64,000 bases of DNA from Kluyveromyces lactis (Eukaryota; Ascomycota; Saccharomycetes; Saccharomycetales; Saccharomycetaceae). The position numbers and the translations under genes are program-made. The notes under the pieces are model-generated. The model saw nothing but the letters and a program-made list of their open reading frames with translations, searched no databases and was not told the origin of the DNA. The first letter of the stretch is position 1. Each line of letters starts with the position of its first letter. Positions 58,894 through 64,000 of this stretch are shown here, piece after piece. Location: the NCBI RefSeq assembly GCF_000002515.2, contig NC_006042.1:1488001-1552000 (forward strand), read 5' to 3'.

Positions 58894-58962
58894 CGTGGGC
58901 AGCCAGCCCACGCTTCCCGTCCACCGGTGGGGCGGAAACGGAATTGCCGCCGCATTCGGCGG
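58894..58962. repeat. cluster of three further perfect inverted repeats
   Basis: CGTGGGC-AGCCA-GCCCACG at 58894-58912 abuts the Mcm1 palindrome directly. CCACCGGTGG is at 58921-58930. CCGCCG-CATT-CGGCGG is at 58947-58962. The whole stretch is GC-rich, unlike its surroundings, and is rich in CGG/CCG triplets of the kind bound by zinc-cluster factors. Confidence 0.75.
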
Positions 58963-58975
58963 ACAGGAAGTGAGT

Positions 58976-59020
58976 CACGTGGGTCGCTTTTCTCTATCTC
59001 GCTTAGTTCTGAATCACGTG
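58976..59020. promoter_or_regulatory. two Cbf1 E-boxes upstream of IES6
   Basis: GTCACGTGGG with CACGTG at 58976-58981 and TCACGTGA with CACGTG at 59015-59020. They lie 170-215 bp upstream of the IES6 ATG. Confidence 0.5.
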
Positions 59021-59189
59021 ACCTGAAGACTGGAATACCCTTTTCTTGATAATATCTATCATATTAGAACAGAGATTAAAACAGACATCAGAACTAAGAT
59101 CAGTTAAAGATCGATGTTGAAACCGCAATTGTTCGTTAGTACAATAGTTTAGTTGCGAGTTGACGTGATAGAAATTATATTCGCTTGCC

Positions 59190-59609
59190 ATGGACGGAAT
59201 GGATAGGATTGAATTCTTGAAGCATGTTGCTGCTCAGAACGACACAACAGGACTACGATTCAAACAACCGACATGGCACAAGCATCTGAAGCGTAACAAG
59301 AATGCGAGACAGTTGATTTCAGACGAATGGAAACGTCTTACAAATACAAAGGAAAAACAGGATGGAGAACCTGAAGACCCAGACCAAAATAGAACCAGAT
59401 TATCATACTTTAACGTACAGGCATATCCGTCTACTAAACCTGCAAAGAAGTACTGTGATGTGACAGGCCTGAAGGCTCACTATAAAGCTCCGAATACCGG
59501 GTTAAGGTTCCACAACAGCGAGGTATATTCGCTGATAATCAAACCTATGGCACCGGGCGCAGAACAAGCGTACTTGAAGCTAAGAGGTGATCATTTCGTG
59601 TTGAAATGA
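59190..59609 (+). CDS. IES6: INO80 complex subunit Ies6
   Basis: 139 aa; S. cerevisiae Ies6 (YEL044W) is 166, the difference being a shorter N-terminus. Ies6 works with Arp5 in the INO80 chromatin remodeller. Conserved features: KQPTWHKHLKRNKNARQLIS near residue 28, and the YL1 C-terminal domain from about residue 82, PAKKYCDVTGLKAHYKAP, then LRFHNSEVYSLI and the invariant end YLKLRGDHFVLK. The start ATG at 59190 is followed by a second in-frame ATG at codon 4. Precedes the YEL043W ortholog on the same strand. Confidence 0.95.
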   Translation: MDGMDRIEFLKHVAAQNDTTGLRFKQPTWHKHLKRNKNARQLISDEWKRLTNTKEKQDGEPEDPDQNRTRLSYFNVQAYPSTKPAKKYCDVTGLKAHYKAPNTGLRFHNSEVYSLIIKPMAPGAEQAYLKLRGDHFVLK

Positions 59610-59990
59610 TCTAGGCCTTTGAAGTTGTGTAAACCATAGTTTATTAGTTATATAGGATAGTCAATTAATGGATATTCATTCGGAAAAATCTACGAAATGT
59701 AGAAGCGACATAATTCCATTCTACTTCTAGTATACCTCTTGCGATGACAAACGGTAGCATTTTCCGGTAGAGTGCTTCTTCCTTCTAGGTTTTGGTGTTG
59801 ATGTTTTTTTATAGTTTCAACATCGGAAAGTTTACAAAATGTTCTGGGAACTAAAATTAATCATTTGGTGAATCAATGAAAACATCATCGGTAAAATTAT
59901 AAAAGTACATATTTAATAAAGGCGCAAAGACGCCATCCCGAGACTGGAACACTCAGAACTGTAAACATCCAGCTTGCATATTTGGCAGCT
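59610..59990. other. intergenic region IES6 to YEL043W ortholog
   Basis: Tandem plus-strand genes. No TACTAAC branch point is present that could support a spliced upstream exon for the next gene. Nothing else recognised. Confidence 0.4.
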
Positions 59991-60032
59991 ATGATCACTT
60001 ATGCTGCTTGCACGTTGTTTGCCGCAGTTTGA

Positions 60033-62327
60033 TTATGGTATAGACTTTTCCAGTTTTTACATATTCCGGTGTTCAAGATTGTTGGCTTGTTGAATATCGA
60101 ATTACCACAATCGACCAAAGTATCTGTGGATAAGATTACTCAAGAAACTATAACTCTACATTGGGAGAATGAGCCTGATTGTATCTATTCATCAACAGGG
60201 CTAGACGAATCGCATCACAGATTCAAAGTACTATCGTATAAACTTTACTTGAACGGGAAGCTAGTTGGTAATTTTCCAAATACGAAGAGAACTTACACAT
60301 GTGTTTCGTTACAGGGTTTGAAGCCAGGGCAGCAGTACCAAATAGATCTGGTCACCGTTAACCAATTGGGTTTCACTAATAAGCTACCTAATGTGTTTGT
60401 CATGACGTTGCCTGTTAATACTAAACTTACCACAGATGCTTCTATGTCGCCAGACTTCCCAGAAGAAGCTCAAGTGATAGAAGATATAACTCATCTGATA
60501 CCTGCAGAAGTGAAATGGAGAAAGCCTCTGATGATTACGCAATCCTCAAAAACTATCACCCCTTCTTATTCTTCTTTAACTACTCTTAACGATCTAGACG
60601 GGTTTTCAATCCAAGACTTGAAGAATATTTTAGTTTGTTCCCAAGAGGATTTGCATGATGTCTTGCAGCAATTTTCGATGACTTTACAAGATTTCAATGA
60701 CACGAAGCTGCAGTTACAAATGGAACTTGATAACTTTAAAGTTCAATGGAATCATGAAATCGAATTGAAGAAATCTATGAAATCCACAATCAACTCTTTA
60801 GAATCATCAAAAGTATTGTATGATTTGAAAAGGGAAAAATTGGAAAGGTCAATCAAACAATTGGAAACTAAGATAGCAAAAATGAACTCTGACATGGAAG
60901 CTTGGGCCAATACTGATGATATTGATAAGAAAAAATCGACATTAGACATTAAATATGAAAAGATGTTAACAGAGTTAAACAATGAGATCTCGGCCACGTC
61001 CAGGCAAATAAAAACATTACAAAATGTGATTATAGAACAAGAGGACGAAAATAAAAAACTCAAACAGTTAAAAAAGCATATGGATAATGAACCAAACGGT
61101 TCAGGAACGACCCAGGTTCAATCAGCAGATGGTACAACGATCAATTGGACTCAAGTGATGAAAAGAATTAATGATTCTACTTTATCCAAGTCAGGGTTAT
61201 TGTCTTCAAGCGGTGATGATCTATTGAATACGTTACCGTCGCAATCTCAACTAGTGCAAACTATCAGATCGGAGATTGACATGGACTCTAAATTGGATAA
61301 TCAATGGAAAGCCTCTAAACATTTGTTTAACAAAAGAATTGACCAATTGGAGAAAGTATGGAAAGATATGCAGGCGGAAAATACACAACTTAAGAATGAA
61401 CTTACATTACAGACATACTCGATGTCTCAACAACCTTCACAACACGGTATTAATGGCGATCTTGCTGGTCAGAATCAACCCCAAGCGCATCAATTACGCC
61501 TGCATGATCCTTCCTCCTATACAAATTATAATACATCTGGATCTTTGCTGGCGCAGACCGTCGCTTCTGCTCCATTTAGCTCTTGGCTGCAACAAGGACA
61601 GCAGCAGCAGCAGCATATTGACCATAATCAGATTCCTCACTCACATGATCACGCCCATAGTCCTCCTTTGTCAAGTCATGAAACTTTTTACCACAATACT
61701 GAGTATGAGGATTCCTCGCATCTGATCTCAGCTCTTGAAAACATGGTTTCTGATGTTGGTGACAAACCAAGAACAACGCTGTCCTTCACAAATGACCAAT
61801 TGGATGACTACTGGAACAGTTCGAGTCAAATATCTCGTCCTTTCAGTCCATCAAGCCAGCAGCACCATTTGCAGCAGCAAGCACCTCAACATATGGCGTC
61901 TATCGGGTCATCCCAATCATCTCTGTCGCCTGCCCCACAATTCAAACAATCCGATAGAAACATTTTGGGGGTTCTTAACGATCCTCAAAATGATGACGTT
62001 ATCTCTTTCCAGTCAGCACTGAACAATGGTCCAGCATCATCACCGATGGTAATTCCTTCTAAAAGCATGCATTCTGTGCCTGATACGGCATTTTCGCCAT
62101 CCTTCCACAGCATCTGGAATGACAGCACTGTTGCTTCACCACATTCTTCCAACCATGTGAGAACTGATAGTCAGCAGAAATCGTGGGTGTTTAACCAGCC
62201 TGTCGAAATACCTAGCGAACCTGCAACAGAGAGACCAAAGGAAAGTTCAACTCGTCGAATGTCTAAACTGTTTGCCAGAGGGACACAGTTGTTTAAATTA
62301 CCAAGTCATGACTCACAGGCTAGTTAA
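60033..62327 (+). CDS. fibronectin type III and coiled-coil protein, YEL043W ortholog
   Basis: The frame is open from 60033 to the stop at 62327 (about 764 codons). An FN3 domain lies near 60100-60410 (ETITLHWENEP; VLSYKLYLNGKLVG; LKPGQQYQIDLVTVNQLG). A coiled coil follows around 60680-61080, then a Gln/Ser/Pro-rich tail. S. cerevisiae YEL043W, an FN3 protein linked to the ER/cytoskeleton, is the likely ortholog by order. The start is odd. The first ATG after 60033 in frame is at 60402, inside the last FN3 strand. An in-frame ATG at 59991 begins a hydrophobic leader (MITYAACTLFAAV) but meets TGA at 60030-60032, after which LWYRLFQFLHIPVF continues the same hydrophobic segment. See findings. 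Confidence 0.85.
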   Translation, partial: LWYRLFQFLHIPVFKIVGLLNIELPQSTKVSVDKITQETITLHWENEPDCIYSSTGLDESHHRFKVLSYKLYLNGKLVGNFPNTKRTYTCVSLQGLKPGQQYQIDLVTVNQLGFTNKLPNVFVMTLPVNTKLTTDASMSPDFPEEAQVIEDITHLIPAEVKWRKPLMITQSSKTITPSYSSLTTLNDLDGFSIQDLKNILVCSQEDLHDVLQQFSMTLQDFNDTKLQLQMELDNFKVQWNHEIELKKSMKSTINSLESSKVLYDLKREKLERSIKQLETKIAKMNSDMEAWANTDDIDKKKSTLDIKYEKMLTELNNEISATSRQIKTLQNVIIEQEDENKKLKQLKKHMDNEPNGSGTTQVQSADGTTINWTQVMKRINDSTLSKSGLLSSSGDDLLNTLPSQSQLVQTIRSEIDMDSKLDNQWKASKHLFNKRIDQLEKVWKDMQAENTQLKNELTLQTYSMSQQPSQHGINGDLAGQNQPQAHQLRLHDPSSYTNYNTSGSLLAQTVASAPFSSWLQQGQQQQQHIDHNQIPHSHDHAHSPPLSSHETFYHNTEYEDSSHLISALENMVSDVGDKPRTTLSFTNDQLDDYWNSSSQISRPFSPSSQQHHLQQQAPQHMASIGSSQSSLSPAPQFKQSDRNILGVLNDPQNDDVISFQSALNNGPASSPMVIPSKSMHSVPDTAFSPSFHSIWNDSTVASPHSSNHVRTDSQQKSWVFNQPVEIPSEPATERPKESSTRRMSKLFARGTQLFKLPSHDSQAS

Positions 62328-62522
62328 ACCTTCAACCAGCCAGTTGACAATATTATTATAACTTACTAATCTTTGGTTGGTATCATCATTTTCATTCATA
62401 AGAATAGAATAAAACGTCATGCTGTGGATATGAGAGGCAATCATTAAAAGCGTATATAGTACAACTATGATAAATATCATTCCCCTTATATACTAAAGCC
62501 TAACTTCTCGTAGCTCCGATTA

Positions 62523-63236
62523 CTACAACCCGAGTTGCTTCTTTAACTCATTCTTTCTTCTTTGCACCAACCAAAGTTCGACATCTTTTAAGGATGGAAC
62601 GTCAAAATTTGGTATCACAAAAGAAGGGTCCCGATCAGAAGAATGAATAGTTGATCGAAGTGAGCCAGTACGTTTCTTCTCATATTCAAGAAGTTCATCA
62701 CTGTTATTTCCTACAAAATAGTCGTCTTTCAATGTACTTTCCCATCGTTTGATTTTCCTCTGCAACTCCGCTTTCTTTTCCTTCCCACTTCTTTCCTTCT
62801 CTCTTTGTTCCTTGGATTCCCTCAATAATTTTTGAACCTCTGGTAATTCTAAAGCTCTACCGAAATACCTTTTCCCATCTATGAGGGTTCCGCCTGTGGT
62901 ATTTAACTGCTTCCTCTTCTTCAAATCTGGACCCTTTAACTTATTTCTGATATGGAAATCCCATCTGCCCTTCTCCTGGAATAGTTTATTGAGTTCATCG
63001 TTTATTTCCGTGATTTGAGACTCGTTTAACGATGGATCATGAATCTGTGTCACACGTTGACCTATCTCCTTCACAAGCTCGTTTCTCCATCGAAGTGCTT
63101 CATCCAACTTCGTTACCTTATTGATCCTGGTAGGTCTTTTCAACCGCGAAAAATCCTGATAACCACCGGTTTCGGCAGCCTGTAGCTCCTGGTATCGCAC
63201 GAGAACAGAGTTCGCTTTATTCACGTTACGACTCAT
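62523..63236 (-). CDS. ISY1: splicing factor Isy1 (NTC complex)
   Basis: 237 aa; S. cerevisiae Isy1 (YJR050W) is 235. A Prp19-complex protein of the spliceosome active during the first step. The N-terminus MSRNVNKANSVLVRYQELQ is near identical to the family start, followed by the coiled region RWRNELVKEIGQRVTQIHDP, NELNKLF-type residues, and the signature GKRYFGRALELPEVQKLL at about residues 121-138. The C-terminal third is basic and helical. It is the chromosome X sister-region gene interleaved in a YEL04x block, beside the single FRD1/OSM1 ortholog. Confidence 0.95.
   Translation of the reverse strand: MSRNVNKANSVLVRYQELQAAETGGYQDFSRLKRPTRINKVTKLDEALRWRNELVKEIGQRVTQIHDPSLNESQITEINDELNKLFQEKGRWDFHIRNKLKGPDLKKRKQLNTTGGTLIDGKRYFGRALELPEVQKLLRESKEQREKERSGKEKKAELQRKIKRWESTLKDDYFVGNNSDELLEYEKKRTGSLRSTIHSSDRDPSFVIPNFDVPSLKDVELWLVQRRKNELKKQLGL

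Positions 63237-64000
<764 letters not shown>

Larger units (their letters stand above)
58027..59189. other. divergent intergenic region GLY1-IES6
   Basis: 1.16 kb with unusually GC-rich stretches. It holds a Reb1 core (58716-58723), an Mcm1 palindrome and three more inverted repeats (58864-58962), and two CACGTG sites (58976-58981, 59015-59020). Confidence 0.5.

Noticed and set aside
59610-60053. Intron that would remove the TGA in the YEL043W ortholog
   Set aside because: A pyrimidine-CAG acceptor exists at 60051-60053, but there is no TACTAAC-like branch point and no convincing donor after the ATG.

Overview
The window is about 64 kb of gene-dense nuclear DNA from a budding yeast that did not pass through the whole-genome duplication. 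The genus Kluyveromyces, near K. lactis, is the best guess. Genes are compact and essentially intron-free, and promoters carry yeast motifs (Cbf1, Reb1, Mcm1, PAC/RRPE, PACE). The strongest argument is gene order. From about 4 to 50 kb, orthologs of S. cerevisiae chromosome XI genes (GPT2, BET3, MET1, YKR070W, DRE2, AIM29, YKR075C, TRZ1) alternate with chromosome XV genes (RSB1, ETT1, TMC1, VHS3, NOB1, SGT1, ASE1, LPL1, SLD7, CKA2, RPL3, YNG1, CYT1, MSA1, ALG8, VPS5). That is the pattern expected of an unduplicated ancestor of two sister regions. From about 51 kb the order changes to a chromosome V left-arm block (TCA17, FRD1/OSM1, GLY1, IES6, YEL043W, GDA1) with chromosome X ISY1 interleaved. 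All homology calls are from memory of these proteins, not from a search.

Layout. 1-4 kb: a partial WD40 gene (MABP1/WDR62-like) and an unrecognised 381-aa gene. 4-14 kb: membrane lipid genes (RSB1, GPT2), TRAPP (BET3), ETT1 and sulfite-reductase cofactor synthesis (MET1). 14-27 kb: a HAD-like protein, TMC1, DRE2, the Hal3/Vhs3 phosphatase inhibitor with a poly-Asp tail, NOB1, SGT1, ASE1. 27-34 kb: a solo LTR beside an intron-containing tRNA-Lys, AIM29, LPL1, SLD7, CKA2, a YKR075C/YOR062C-type gene. 34-41 kb: the highly codon-biased RPL3 and CYT1 with long intergenic regions around them, and YNG1 between. 41-50 kb: MSA1, ALG8, VPS5, TRZ1. 50-64 kb: a second solo LTR beside tRNA-Gly, a second DUF676 lipase, TCA17, the fumarate reductase, GLY1, IES6, an FN3 protein, ISY1 and the 5' end of GDA1.

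The genes are mostly independent housekeeping genes. Recurrent themes are two TRAPP subunits (Bet3, Tca17), two DUF676 lipases, and ribosome or tRNA biogenesis promoters with PAC boxes (NOB1, TRZ1, RPL3).

Most interesting points: (1) the YEL043W ortholog has an in-frame TGA after 13 codons and no usable ATG before its FN3 domain; (2) TRZ1 has a long open, AUG-free 5' extension resembling a mitochondrial presequence; (3) a run of four perfect inverted repeats, one of them a textbook Mcm1 palindrome, lies upstream of IES6; (4) perfect inverted repeats of Cbf1 sites lie upstream of MET1 and YNG1; (5) two related solo LTRs each sit about 50 bp upstream of a tRNA gene. No CRISPR array, operon-type cluster or clearly foreign island was seen.
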